A DNA stretch of 64,000 bases from Hetaerina americana (lineage: Eukaryota > Arthropoda > Insecta > Odonata > Calopterygidae): the NCBI GenBank assembly GCA_022747635.1, contig JAKTNV010000041.1:4192453-4256452 (forward strand). Reading direction: 5' to 3'. Below the pieces are notes generated by a model. It did no database searches. It was not told the DNA's origin and was given only the letters and a program-made list of their open reading frames with translations. The first letter of the stretch is position 1. Each line of letters opens with the position of its first letter. The translations under genes were made by a program, and so were the position numbers. Of the stretch, positions 39,722 to 50,261 are shown piece after piece.

Positions 39722-40649
39722 CAGGGTTCGTCCGGAAAATAAGTGTACTGAGCTCAGGAAAAAAAGTTATTACACTTTTACATATCTTAAGCTAATATTC
39801 CTCAAAATAGGACCCTTGTGAGTCGATACACTTGTTCCAGCGGCGTTCCCATTCCTGGAACGCTCCCACGAAGGCATCATCGGGAACCTCTCGAAGACAC
39901 GTCGTCACGGCCTCTTTGACGGCGTCCAAAGTCCCGTATCGCGTTCCTTTCAAACTTTTCTTTATCTTCGGGAACAGAAAGAAGTCCGGTGGTGCCAAGT
40001 CCGGGCTGTAGGGCGGGTGCGGCAGCGTTGCCACGCCGTGCTTGGCCAAGAAGTCCGACACGACAAGCGCGGTGTGAGACGGCGCATTGTCGTGATGCAG
40101 CCGCCAGATGTTTTTGATCGCTGGCCGGACGCGGGCGACTCGTGCACTATTGTTTTTGGCACATTACACTGCTCTGCTATCATCCGAACACTAAGACGAC
40201 GATCAGAGTTCAGTACATCGCGAACTTTTCGCACATTTTCGTCGGTGAGTGTCGTTGAAGGGCGTCCAGGCCGTGGTTCGTCGTCGACCTCTTCTCTGCC
40301 CTCCACGAACATCTTGTGCCACCGAAAGATCATGTTTCTGGACATGGCTGACTCCCCGTAAGCCTGGTTAATCATACCGACAGTTTCGGTAGACGATTTC
40401 CCAAGCTTTACCGCAAATTTGATGGAATAACGCTGCTCCAAAAACTTCGGCATCGCGTTCCGTGACGTGGGTCGAGCGTGGAGGTTCGCGTTAACAGAGC
40501 TCCTCACTACACCACAGCTCAGAGCCGACTGCCTTTTTCAGCGTCGCTTGCCAACATACCCCCCTTCAATCGCAGCCCGTCAGAGCGGTGCTGGGCGCCC
40601 CTGGAGCGGCGGGAAAAAATCAGTACACTTATTTTCCGCACGAGCCCTG
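39722..40649 (-). mobile_element. Mariner-like element M10, internally deleted
   Basis: Inverted ends CAGGGTTCGTCCGGAAAATA (39722) and, on the minus strand from 40649, CAGGGCTCGTGCGGAAAATA, extending to about 30 bp with two differences. TA flanks both sides (39720-39721 and 40650-40651). The minus strand keeps a complete N-terminal domain, the HHDNAPSHTAL block and the PPDFFLFP block, and the correct C-terminus. About 110 residues including the GDETW block are missing, with a frameshift at the join. Confidence 0.92.
39792..40453 (-). pseudogene. M10 mariner transposase lacking the first catalytic block
   Basis: From MPKFLEQRYSIKFAVKLGKS (start at 40453) through FRWHKMFVEGREEVDDEPRP and NSDRRLSVRMIAEQCNVPKT to IVHE near 40140. 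The next residues are from the far side of the deletion: IKNIWRLHHDNAPSHTALVV, then HPPYSPDLAPPDFFLFPKIK in the next frame, ending WERRWNKCIDSQGSYFEEY. Two of the three catalytic aspartates remain. This is the best-preserved mariner coding sequence in the window. Confidence 0.9.
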
Positions 40650-40652
40650 TAT

Positions 40653-40695
40653 ATATGTGTGTGTGTGTGTGTCTGTGTGTGTGTGTGGGGGGGGG
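40653..40695. repeat. GT microsatellite with G-run
   Basis: ATATATGTGTGTGTG...TGTGGGGGGGGG next to M10. Confidence 0.9.
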
Positions 40696-40766
40696 TCGCG
40701 GTAGTCCAAGGGATAGAGCGTTGGACTACTGACCGCAGGGTCCAGGGTTCGATTCGAAACCAAGGA
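40696..40766 (+). mobile_element. S2 SINE, tRNA-like head only (d)
   Basis: GTCGCGGTAGTCCAAGGGAT (A-box) and GGTCCAGGGTTCGATTC (B-box) as in S2c, then unrelated sequence. It is a truncated SINE or an independent head. Confidence 0.75.
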
Positions 40767-41817
40767 AAAAATGCTTAGTTATTCGTTTGCTGGAATCAAA
40801 AACTTTATTGCACTCAAAGAGTCACTAGAAAGGGGGGGGAGAAGGGATGCTCACATTATTAGTCCATCAAATTGACGATGGCATTTGTTATCATACGAGA
40901 AATAATTCTGATTAGTGCAAACTCGCATCATGTAAACTATCTCAAGTCAATTAAAACAAGTTACACGTCATAAATAGCAGAAATGACAATATATGTACAT
41001 ATATATATATACATATTTATTTAAATAATAATTAGAGGAATCGAACATTCAATTTATCGGCGTGTGACGTTCCACGTACGTTGTCATTCCACACATTCAA
41101 GAAGAGTAAAGAACACATTCAAGCCCATGGCGTCCCTCGGCAAGAGCAACGAGCGAAATGGAAAGTTCCAATTCCAAAACCTCCGCATCTCTCCGATAAG
41201 AGCGGAGATGTGCGAATCGGAATATTTGCAATTTTCTAGTGTCTCATCCCAGCGGGAATCTGGAAAAATATCCGCTTTGTGGAGTAGCACGACGTCATCG
41301 CGTGCGAATGAAAGAGAGCGAGGCAAAGAGACAGCGTTGGGGTGTTTGGGGGAGAGCGTTTCGGGGGTGGGGGGGGGGGAGCGTAATTGAAAATGCCCAC
41401 CTTTGACGGGACAACAGGGGATTTGGCGCACCAATTGCATTCCGAACCGAGGACGCCAGAAAAGAAACGGTGCGTCGCGAAAATATGGATTTATGATGCT
41501 GTAAACCGATGAGCGTAGAGGGATGATCGCGTGCACTTGAACCTGCTCTTAATCCCGGCACCCACCGGGGCTTGTGGGGATGGCAACGGAGGGAGCCTCC
41601 GACGCGGATGGGAGGCTGCGTTGCCGCAGGGTGCGAGTCGTGCCGCGAGCGCGATACTTCGCCTCTACGCATGCTTTTGTTTTTCATGACGTCATAACGA
41701 AGCATTTCCTCACGATTTCCGAAGACCGAAGAAAGGTGACCTAGCCTTTGTTTTGACAAAAAAATTCGAGCCAAAGTTATGGTCCATCAGTGTCTTCATA
41801 AAGATGAAGAGCGATTT
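40767..41817. other. Unassigned intergenic sequence
   Basis: GC-richer towards 41280-41660, with a G-run at 41367-41380. Frames of up to 159 codons overlap on both strands without motifs. Confidence 0.4.
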
Positions 41818-41900
41818 ACATCTACGTCTACACGAAACCCCACAAGCCGTCGCTAGGAAGTATGGCAAGGGGTGGTTGGTCACCAGCCATTCTACGTAGA
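41818..41900 (-). mobile_element. B-type LINE 3' terminal fragment
   Basis: ACATCTACGTCTACACG tail and a degenerate terminal stem-loop CCCCACAAGCCGTCGCTAGG...TGGCAAGGGGTGG, followed by GGTCACCAGCCATTC as in the B 3' end. Confidence 0.7.
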
Positions 41901-42015
41901 TCCACTCTTATTTCTTCATGGACCTGACAACACGCGATCCACCCCAAAACCGCGTGGGAAGGGGGCGACCGAGCACCAATCATGCAACATGCCTACATTT
42001 ATTATATAGATATAG

Positions 42016-42095
42016 GGTCGTGGTAGTCCAGGGGGTAGAGCGTTGGACTACTAACCGGAGGGTCCCGAGTTCGATTCCCGGGTAAGGCACAATGG
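42016..42095 (+). mobile_element. S2 SINE, tRNA-like head (e)
   Basis: GGGTCGTGGTAGTCCAGGGG (A-box) and GGTCCCGAGTTCGATTCCCG (B-box) give a 73-base tRNA-like head. The following sequence (AATGGAGGAAGATTCGCACC) does not match the S2 body. Confidence 0.75.
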
Positions 42096-42356
42096 AGGAA
42101 GATTCGCACCGTGACGAGCCTCGGACTGGAATGGCCGAATGGAGAGATGATGATATCAAGGAGATGTATTAAATGAGTCTTTCAGTACACGAGTGGCCAT
42201 CAAGTTGGATTTCAAGGAATAATTACGAGACGCTGTTTCTGAAAAGAATGATCGATTGAATGATATTATAGCAAATTGATTACGATTTGACCGATTTCCA
42301 TGACATTGCCAAAGTTATAAACCCTCCCCCGCGTGCGCCAATTATATTTTTTTTAA

Positions 42357-43005
42357 TTTTATTAGGTAATCTACCGGTTAAGGTAGGTTTTTGGATGGAC
42401 ATAATTACTAATTAAATAATTTGTGACCCCTAGCAACACACAACATCCTACTCTACATCAGGTCCCTCTTCAGCTCTGAGTACTTTCTTCCTCCCTTTAT
42501 CCCGTTAAACATACCTATCCTGTTCCTTCCCTATCCTCTTTTGCCCAACATTCTCCCCTCTATCACAGTCTTCAACATCCCGCTGCCGGTCAATACCCCC
42601 TTCATCTACTTTTCCTGCCTCCACAGGATTTCTCCCAACAAACCCCTCTCTTCGCCCACCATACCAAGTACTTCCTCATTTGTTTTCTTCTCCGTCCATT
42701 TCACCTTCTCCATTCTTCTCCAAACCCACATTTCAAAAGCCACCGGTCTACGTCTATTCTCCTGCTTCAATGACCACGTTTCCGCGCCGCACATAGCTAC
42801 GCTCCATATCAAAGTTTTTACTAGTCTTTTCTTAATATCCTTGCTCAACGTCCCTGTCATCAACTCCCTCCTCCTTGTGAAAGCCTCTTCGCCTAGCGCA
42901 TTTCCTCTCCTTACGTCCTTACTACTTTGACCGACTTGGTCCAAAACACTACCGAGACACGTCAACTGGTCTACCTGCTCTAGTTTTTGCCCTCCTATTT
43001 TAATG

Positions 43006-43006
<1 letters not shown>
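42357..43006 (-). mobile_element. RTE-type LINE, 3' part (copy R4)
   Basis: On the minus strand it encodes IKIGGQKLEQVDQLTCLGSV, RRELMTGTLSKDIKKRLVKT, LIWSVAMCGAETWSL and WRRMEKVKWTEKKTNEEVLG, the region C-terminal to the RTE catalytic box, then the 3' terminus matching R3 at 42357-42400. The 5' side stops in an AT repeat, so the copy is truncated. The frame is open over this part, indicating less decay than R3. Confidence 0.88.

Positions 43007-43068
<62 letters not shown>
43007..43068. repeat. AT microsatellite
   Basis: Uninterrupted AT repeat of about 62 bases between LINE R4 and LINE E. Confidence 0.96.
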
Positions 43069-43071
<3 letters not shown>

Positions 43072-43081
43072 GGAGATTGGA

Positions 43082-44488
43082 ACGCTGTGGTCGAAGAGGG
43101 GCGAGAGGGAAATAGCGTGGGATACTTCGGATGGGAAAAACGAAACGCCGCGGTAGAGACTGATAGAATTCTGTAACGAGAAACTTGGTTGTGGCAAATA
43201 CCAACTTCAACCAACATCCGAGAATAAGATACACATGGAAGATACCTGGAGACAAAGGACGACAGCAAATCGACTAAATCCTTGTCAGGAAGAGATATAA
43301 GAACCAAATTAATAAGTGTAAGAGTTGCCCCGGCGCAAATATGAATAGCGTTCACAACCTTTTGATCATCGGCAGCAAATTGCGATACAAAAGGATGAAG
43401 AAAGAGACGCGGCAACCCAGATGGAACACAAGGGTACTCGAAGAAATGATTGCAAGAGAAAAATTCACCGCGGCCATTGAAAGGGAAGTAGAAGGAAATG
43501 ATGATAATACCAGCACTGACGGTCGATGGAAAGAAATGAAGAATATAATTACCAAAGCTGCAGATGAGCTCCTTGTGAGTATGGCGGAAATATCTAAGAA
43601 GCCATGGATAACAGCGCAGATAAAGAGGTCTCATAAACGAAAGAAGAATATACAAGAATCCAAGAAATGAGAGTGAAGAAGACCTCTATGAACAGTTGCG
43701 GAACCAGGTCATACGAGAGTGCAAGAGGGCTAAGGAAGAATGGACGGAAAGCTGCTGCAAGGAAATTGATGACAACATGAAAAAGGGAATTAGCGAGATG
43801 GCTTATGAACTAGTGAAGAGGCAATTCGGGGAAAGAAAAACAAAATCGTTGAACATCCGAGCCGCAAATGGAAAAATATTTACATATGGTGACGACATTG
43901 GGAATGGATGGAAAGAATATATTGAAGTACTCTATTAAGCTCCGAGCCCACTAGAAGATGGCTTAATTAAAGATCAGAGTATGATAGGTGAAGACGATCG
44001 GGGTCGGCAGATATTAAGAAGTGAATTCGAGATAGCCGTGGCAGACCTGAGAAACGACAAGGCACCAGGAAATGACAAAATAAACGGAGAAATAATCAAG
44101 GCACTCGGGGTCAAAGCGAAGGATGCCCTCTATGGAATAATCAAAAATAGCCACGACCGCGGAGAGATACCAGAAGACTTCGAGAAAAGTATAATGATTG
44201 CAATACCGAAGAAACTGCAAACAGATAAATGCGAAGAACACAGAACATTGAGCCTGGTGACTCAAGCATCAAATATACTCGGTTTTGTAGCCAAAGAATA
44301 CAAGGAAGGGTTGAAGGAAACCTCTCAGAAAACCAATTCGGATTCAGGAAAAACCGAGGAGCAAGAGAGGAAATTAATTCTCAGCAGGAGAGTTCTTATC
44401 GAAAAAATGAGACACATAAATAAGCCATTATATGTAGACTTGGAGAAGGCCTACGACAACGTCGGATGGAACAAGACGTTCAAGATAA
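43082..44488 (+). pseudogene. LINE E endonuclease remnant and N-terminal reverse transcriptase
   Basis: The endonuclease C-terminal half (43082-43380) is followed by KKPWITAQIKRSHKRKKNIQ (about 43600), an ECKRAKEEWTESCCKEIDDN linker and FEIAVADLRNDKAPGNDKIN-EIIKAL (44020-44100), typical of the fingers of RTE reverse transcriptases. A frameshift near 44330 precedes NQFGFRKNRGAREEINSQ and the VDLEKAYDNVGW block. The gene is then cut by LINE F. Confidence 0.83.
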
Positions 44489-44648
44489 TAATAATAATAA
44501 CAACAATTTTTATTTCCCCAATTGACATGCACATAGTGTGGTACAGAATATCATACAATTATGTAATCGTATAGGGTACGTCAAGAAGTACAGTAACTGG
44601 ATTACTAGCCAGAGAACATAAAAAAAAAAATTACACCTACATACATAA

Positions 44649-46763
44649 TTAAGAATTCAAAATGGGAGGCCTGTTGAATATTTTGATGCACAGAGAACGA
44701 GGTCCCTTGGACATCATTGTAATGCTAGCAGACACTACAAACAGATGATTTCTTGCCCTAGTCCCATAGGCGTGTGTGCCATTATTTGATGGGAATAGAT
44801 GCATGTTCCTTTTTACAAAAATTACCGAATTATAAATAAAAACACTAGGGGCTGTTAAGATGCCAAGGCTTTGAAAGAGAGGTCTGCAGTGGGCTCTATA
44901 GGGTTTATTGCACATGGACCTAAGCAATTTCTTTTGAATAATAAATATTTTTTTTAACTTAGTTGATGACCCACTTCCCCAGATTATGATACCGTATGAT
45001 ACAAGAGAATACAATAGACCATAGTAGAGTGTTTTTAAAACATCCATACTAACAGTATGTTTCAGAATTGAAAGAAGATAGTACACAGAATTTAATTTTT
45101 TACTTAGATTTGTGATGTGCAGGTCCCATTTCAGGTATTTATCAAAATATATTCCCAAAAATTTATAGTCTCTAATAATTTTACAATTATTTGACATAGG
45201 CTGAGAAGTACTTTTATCAGAATGGCAGGTTTTTGCGGAGAATGTCATGGCCTGAGTTTTTGCTTAATTGAGAATAGGGTTATTCCCATAGCACCACATG
45301 CCCATGTCTTGAATCATGGTTTTACCTAAAATCATCAAATTTTTAAAGGATTTCTGATACAGCGCAATTCTCACATCATCTGCAAATAAGACACAGTTAC
45401 CGAGAGGATTTTAACGTAATTTTTTGGGTAGGTCATTTATATAAATTAGAAATAAAATTGGACCCAACTCTGACCCTTGAGGAACACCTTTTTCAACACT
45501 TAATGGTGAAGAGAGGAAGGTATTCCCATTCTTCTGGACAGCTACCCTTTGTTGCCGATTTTTGAGGCATGTTCCCAACCATTGCTGTGCTTTGCCTCTA
45601 ATACCTATTTGGTCACATTTGAACAAGAGTTTATCATGCTCAACCGTATCAAATGCTCTGGACAAGTCAAAGAATACACCCATTACTTTCTGCTTGGAGT
45701 TAATTTGTTGTATTATGGTGTCAACTGCATTGAAAATTGCCTGCTCTGTTGACTTCCCTTTTCTGAATCCAAATTGTTTTGGGGATAGCAGGTTATTACC
45801 TTCAAGGAATTCTATTAGCCTTTTATTAAACACATACTCAAATATTTTTCCTAGCTCGGGGATAATAGATATGGGCCGATAATTTCCCACACCATTTTTT
45901 TCCCCTTTGTTTATATAAATTGGTTTTATCTTGGATACTTTGAGGGCATCAGGATATATTCCTTCTCTCAGACTCTGATTTACAAGTAAGAGTAAAGGAC
46001 TTGAAATAGCATGTGTACAGTTATGAATTGTTTTTCCTGATATGCCATTTATATCAGTTGAGATTTTCTTTCCCACCTTGGTAATATGTGAGCAAAGCTC
46101 TGAAATGCTGCATGGTTTAAGAAAAATAGACTTGTAAGCCGTAGCAAAGGAGATATTGATGTCAGGAGGAGGATCTTGTACATTAACCATCGGTAGCTTT
46201 AAGAAGGAGCTGTTGAATCCGTTTGCCAGTTTTATTGGATCGGCCGGTTTATTTTTATAATTCCTAAATTGGTCTGGTAACTCAACTACATTACATCTAG
46301 AATTTTGTTCAACAATATGCCATGCCATTTTTGTGTTATTGGTTGCATTTAAGATTAGTTTATCATTATATTCTTTCTTTGATTTCTTTATCATAATACG
46401 GTACAGCTTTTTAAAGTTAGCATATTCATGGTGCAGTGTGTCATCTGCAGAGGACATATTATCTTGTGATTTTATCCTTGATACCCTGGACAAATGCCTA
46501 AGTTCTGGAGTGACCCAGTTGTTTTGAATGGGTTTAGTGTGATTAAATGGTACAAGGGGAAAGGCTGATTCAAAGTGAAACAAAAACGCTTTGTAGAACA
46601 GGTCAAAGTTAATGTTCAGGGAGTTATTCTCATTCAGCAACTTCCAATTCTCTTGACTCAAGAGAAGTTGAAAGTGGCTGGCATTAGAGTCACTAAAGGC
46701 CCTCTTTAATATGGTAGGGACACCAGCACATTTGCTAATTTCAGACACATTGAAAACTGACAT
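44649..46763 (-). pseudogene. LINE F ORF2 reverse transcriptase, stop-interrupted
   Basis: 46763-45411 reads NYRPISIIPELGKIFEYVFN, LLSPKQFGFRKGKSTEQAIF, FFDLSRAFDTVEHDKLLFKC and GVPQGSELGPILFLIYINDL. A stop after PKKLR is followed by NCVLFADDVRIALYQ, the catalytic FADD box, and a second stop before TFSAKTCHSDKS. The C-terminal part (45248-44649) is open: DYKFLGIYFDKYLKWDLHI and TLYYGLLYSLVSYGIIIWGS. Only two stops separate a nearly complete reverse transcriptase, so the copy is fairly young. Confidence 0.9.
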
Positions 46764-46764
46764 A

Positions 46765-46855
46765 ATTGACGTTCAGTAGACTCATCCAATGCTCACAAAG
46801 GCAGATTACGTCCGGTTTGTCTATTAAAGTTAAAAATTCAAGGTCCTGCAACGAA
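46765..46855 (-). pseudogene. LINE F endonuclease start, rest deleted
   Basis: NSLQDLEFLTLIDKPDVICLCEHWM is the N-terminal beginning of an apurinic-type endonuclease, including the catalytic glutamate of the CEHW motif. It is followed almost directly by sequence preceding the reverse transcriptase, so roughly 200 residues of the endonuclease are missing. Confidence 0.75.
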
Positions 46856-47970
46856 TTATATAGACACTGTATGTTGAGAACTAGGATCCGACTCTTCCCA
46901 CTGGAATGAGTTTGTTGTCTTTGCCACTTTGTATTTATTCAGTTCCACTGTTGTCCGGCGCTTGAATAAAAAACGCCTCAGGGTCAGGTCACATGGCCAC
47001 TTATCGCTGTACAGCACTTCATCTCGAGTATGAAAAGGCACTCCAATTTTAAAGCTTGCATTTACACCCTTTGACCCAAGCTTACTCACCCTTATGGGGA
47101 TATGATCAAAGTTCTTTCTCAAGAAGCAGTCTAGAGTATTTTCCGCTGTCTCACCTGCCAGTTTGCCAAGATGTAACCACGCTATTTTTACACCAACAAG
47201 ATCAGTTGACGTCGTATTTTTTCCCACTACCAGTTCGCGATAGCGCTTGCCGGGTTTTTCGTGGTGCTCAACCTTGTGGTGGGCACGATGTGTAGCCGTC
47301 ATTTTGTTGGATTGGAAACTGTTGTCTACATTTTCACTACCCACCATCGATAACTTGACTGATTTTTTACCGTATTTTGTTACCGTTACCCAGTCATCAG
47401 GTTTTTGTCGTAAATCACATCACTGCTCTCAGGACTCGTGATTACGTCTAAACGTTCGCCAACGAGAGCTGCATCTTTCGAGACAATGCTAGATTCTGCG
47501 CACTTTTCACTCGTGGGTTTGCAAGATGAATCATAATCGATTCGAACCATTGATATTGCCTTGGAATCAACCTTAGGCATACAGCTTTCAGTGGAAATAC
47601 TGTTCATAGTATGGCGTCAGTTTGGTGGGCTCATGATGATTTTTTCCTGGTTTCCCAGCAAGTATATCACACTTGAGAGAATTAATTTCACTTTTTTGGG
47701 ATTCTATCAGTTGTACACAGTCCGCAAGTTTAGATTTCAGATCTAAAACTAAACTGAGTAGGTCTTCTTGCTGAGCCTGAATTTTTTTCAGGTAGTCACA
47801 TGTCAAGATCGACTGTATCGAGCATAATTTACATCGATAGAGAAGATTTGCACTGTTTGCAATCGTGTTGACTAATGTTTTGGATAAACCAGCACAGCTA
47901 GCATGATAAAAAGTATTGCATCTGAAATCACACTTGAGAAAAACTTGATTAACGGCTAATATTTCCGAGC
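46856..47970 (-). pseudogene. LINE F ORF1 (gag-like, zinc-finger start), frameshifted
   Basis: The N-terminal part (about 47970-47830) reads FLKCDFRCNTFYHASCAGLS and LLYRCKLCSIQSIL, a C/H-rich PHD-like finger found at the start of ORF1 in many insect Jockey/CR1-type LINEs. A coiled-coil-like stretch QQEDLLSLVLDLKSKLADCV follows. After frameshifts near 47600 and 47390, the C-terminal part includes RYRELVVGKNT, VKIAWLHLGKLAGETAENTL and SFKIGVPFHTRDEVLYSDKW-CDLTLRRF, the RNA-binding-like domain of this ORF1 type. Confidence 0.8.
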
Positions 47971-47990
47971 AGTACGCATAAACATTATTG

Positions 47991-48020
47991 GCATCCGCCG
48001 TTTGAATAGATGGCGGATGC
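47991..48020. repeat. Hairpin at the 5' end of LINE F
   Basis: GCATCCGCC (47991-47999) and GGCGGATGC (48012-48020) pair perfectly over 9 bp around a 12-base loop. It lies at the probable 5' boundary of LINE F. Confidence 0.85.
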
Positions 48021-48965
48021 TATGTAAAAGCGCTTTAATTGCACTACAACAGAAGATTTATCCATAACCTTTACAAGAATCACGTTACAACTATGCAAAG
48101 GAAAAATGGAAGGAAAATAGAAGCCAAAATAAACAGAGGAGTAAGAAAAGGATGCAACCTCTCGCCAGCAATTTTCAACGTATGCCTGGAAGAGACAATA
48201 AAAGAAACACAAGAATTGGGAATTAAAGGAGTCGAGGTAAATGGAGAAGAAATCAACATGCTCCGATTTGAAGATGACATCGCAGTAGTGGCGGAAACGA
48301 AAGAGGACCTGCAAGCAACTCTTAATTGCTATGGATCAAGTACCAAGAGAGTATAATATGAGCATCAACAAGAAGGAAACTAAAATCCTTGTGTGTGAAA
48401 GAGAGAAGCCGAATGCAGATATCACAATTGGAGGGGTGAAACTAGAGAAGTGGAATCCTTCATCTCCCTGGGCAACAGCAGCATAACATGGGATGGAAGA
48501 AGCTCGACCGCCATCAAGCGAAGAATAGCCCAAGCTGAGAACGCATTCATGAAGGAGAGGCAATTGCCATGTTAAAAAGACCCAAGGCTGGAAACAACGA
48601 AGCGATTCGTCAAGACTTACGTGTGGAGCATGGCGCTCTATGGTTCCGAGACTTGGAGCATTGGAAATGTGGACCAGCGAAGAATAGAAGACTTAGAAAG
48701 AGGATGGGACCACATGGAGGAATCTACGTCAAAGAAGAAATAGATGGATTGGGCACACATTGAGGCACAATTGATTCATTGGGAATGTAATGGAAGGAAA
48801 AATAGAAGGGAAGATTCCACGAGAAACACAGAGACATGTACATAGGACAAATCAAGAAGGACGTAAAACAGAGACGTTATCAAGGATTTAGAGCATTGAC
48901 ATTATATAGAGTAAAATGGAGGGCTGTAGTACACCAACCCTAGGATTGAGATACTGATGATGAAT
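48021..48965 (+). pseudogene. LINE E reverse transcriptase, C-terminal half
   Basis: RRFIHNLYKNHVTTMQRKNG, GVRKGCNLSPAIFNVCLEET and MLRFEDDIAVVAETKEDLQA, in which the catalytic FADD has become FEDD. Further decayed pieces follow with CEREKPNADITIGG, RRLRKRMGPHGG and RWIGHTLRH. The 3' end near 48940-48965 is CCCTAGGATTGAGATACTGATGATGA. Confidence 0.82.
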
Positions 48966-49189
48966 ATACATTAAGTATACAAGTAACTGTATCTATGTTA
49001 CTGGAAAGACACGTAAAATGTTATTATAAAGGCAAAAATGGAAAAATATTTTGAAAAAGGCGCATGCGTAACTATAGGGACACTGAATTGGCAAGCAAAC
49101 CACGGACAGCAGACAAGATGGCCAAGAAGTTGGATGAGAGAAGGAAATAGAAAAGTGTAAAGTAGGAACAAAGGTGCAAGGTTTGCAAG

Positions 49190-49312
49190 GGTGTAGATTG
49201 GCATGAATTTGTTGGTTTTGCATGTGGTTTTGTTCTTTTTTAAGGGCGGTGACCTAACACCCCCGCCACTCGCCCTGGCGGCGGTTTGCGGTGTATTTTG
49301 TAGATTTTTATT
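49190..49312 (+). mobile_element. B-type LINE 3' terminal fragment
   Basis: TTGGTTTTGCATGTGGTTTT, GGGCGGTGACCTAACACCCC and the terminal stem-loop CCGCCACTCGCCCTGGCGGC...GTTTGCGGTGTATT match the 3' end of family B. The GATGTA tail is degraded to TTGTAGATTTTT. Confidence 0.8.
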
Positions 49313-50260
49313 GGCCATCCGAATTCAAAATGTTTTGCAAAGTGAAATTGGTTTCATTAAATCCCCAGATCTCTACATAATTACAAACGTTTCACCGGAG
49401 ACTTGCATTGCCATCTGTGCCTTCTTTTGCATTGCGTCACAAGGCAAATTAGTTTACAAAGCGCCATCGCCTATAGAATAGAACTGACCCGTGAAGTTAG
49501 CACATCCATTCATCTCTGAAGATATTTGTTAAGATTGGTCAGCTTTTAAATGTGTTGGTGTGGCGAAAAGTCAGCGACCAAAATTGTTGACGTGACCACT
49601 CACCTAGAAACGGCAGCTTCAAATGGAAAAAATGGAGCAAATCAAAAGCGCACGTTTGCGAACGAACGAAGACCGAAAGGAAACTGCACAAAAACGCGAG
49701 TCGAGCAGGGAACACGGAGCACATGCGATTCCTGTTTTGAGGTCGATTCGTTTTTTTTTAAACCCCTCTCCCCTTCCACAATTTACGCATTGCGCTTTTG
49801 ATCTGCAGGATCGTGATTGCAGATCACGCCACGGGTCGAGGTAAAAGTGATTGCGGCAATTAGGGGCCGAGGACGGTCGAGGAAATCCCGCAGCCGTTAT
49901 TAATGCACGACTGCGCTCGGTTCTGATGGCGAGGGGGGCGCTAATTGCCAACGGGGAGCCTCGCACCCCCAAAAACACCCCCTTTCTTCACCGCGGCGGA
50001 CCGGCGAGGGCGGTCGCTAGGATTCCGATCAAATCAGATCCCTGTGATTGCCACGGGGGGGCTTAGGAGAGGCCCGAGGGGGGTGGCTCCCCGTCCATCC
50101 GGATCCGACCGGCCACAGCGGAGGATGCGCTCCCAACATTCCGATGCTCCATCGGCGACCCGCAAAACAAATCACGAAGGAGCGACGTTTTCCAACCTTA
50201 CAAACCTCACATTGCTCACCCGCCTGAAACTACTTGCATCGAAATCCATACGCTCCATTT
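49313..50260. other. Unassigned sequence with a GC-rich block
   Basis: 49830-50180 is GC- and CpG-rich with C- and G-runs. It could be a CpG-rich regulatory region or an old repeat. Frames of up to 119 codons overlap on both strands and show no motif. Confidence 0.4.
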
Positions 50261-50261
50261 G

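Larger units (their letters stand above)
44489..48020 (-). mobile_element. Jockey/CR1-superfamily LINE F, inserted in LINE E
   Basis: On the minus strand: a 5' hairpin (48020-47991), ORF1 with a zinc-finger-like start and gag-like domain (47970-46856), a short endonuclease start (46855-46765), reverse transcriptase (46763-44649), then a TTA-type tail at 44489-44510. Most of the endonuclease is deleted. The insertion joins the two halves of LINE E. A target duplication could not be identified with certainty. Confidence 0.88.
43069..48965 (+). mobile_element. RTE-like LINE E, split by LINE F
   Basis: Two parts, 43069-44488 and 48021-48965. The first starts within the endonuclease (IGDWNAVVEEGREGNSVGYF, RIRYTWKIPGDKGRQQID, ILVRKRYKNQI), continues through a linker, and reaches the domain A region LYVDLEKAYDNVGWNKTFK. 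The second resumes at RRFIHNLYKNHVTTM, GVRKGCNLSPAIFNVCLEET and EINMLRFEDDIAVVAETKED, then decayed C-terminal sequence with RWIGHTLRH and a 3' end CCCTAGGATTGAGATACTG. Many stops and frameshifts show an old copy. Confidence 0.85.

Noticed and set aside
43007..43068. Tyrosine/isoleucine repeat peptide in the frame at 42606-43655
   Set aside because: It is a translated AT microsatellite joining an RTE fragment to unrelated LINE E sequence.
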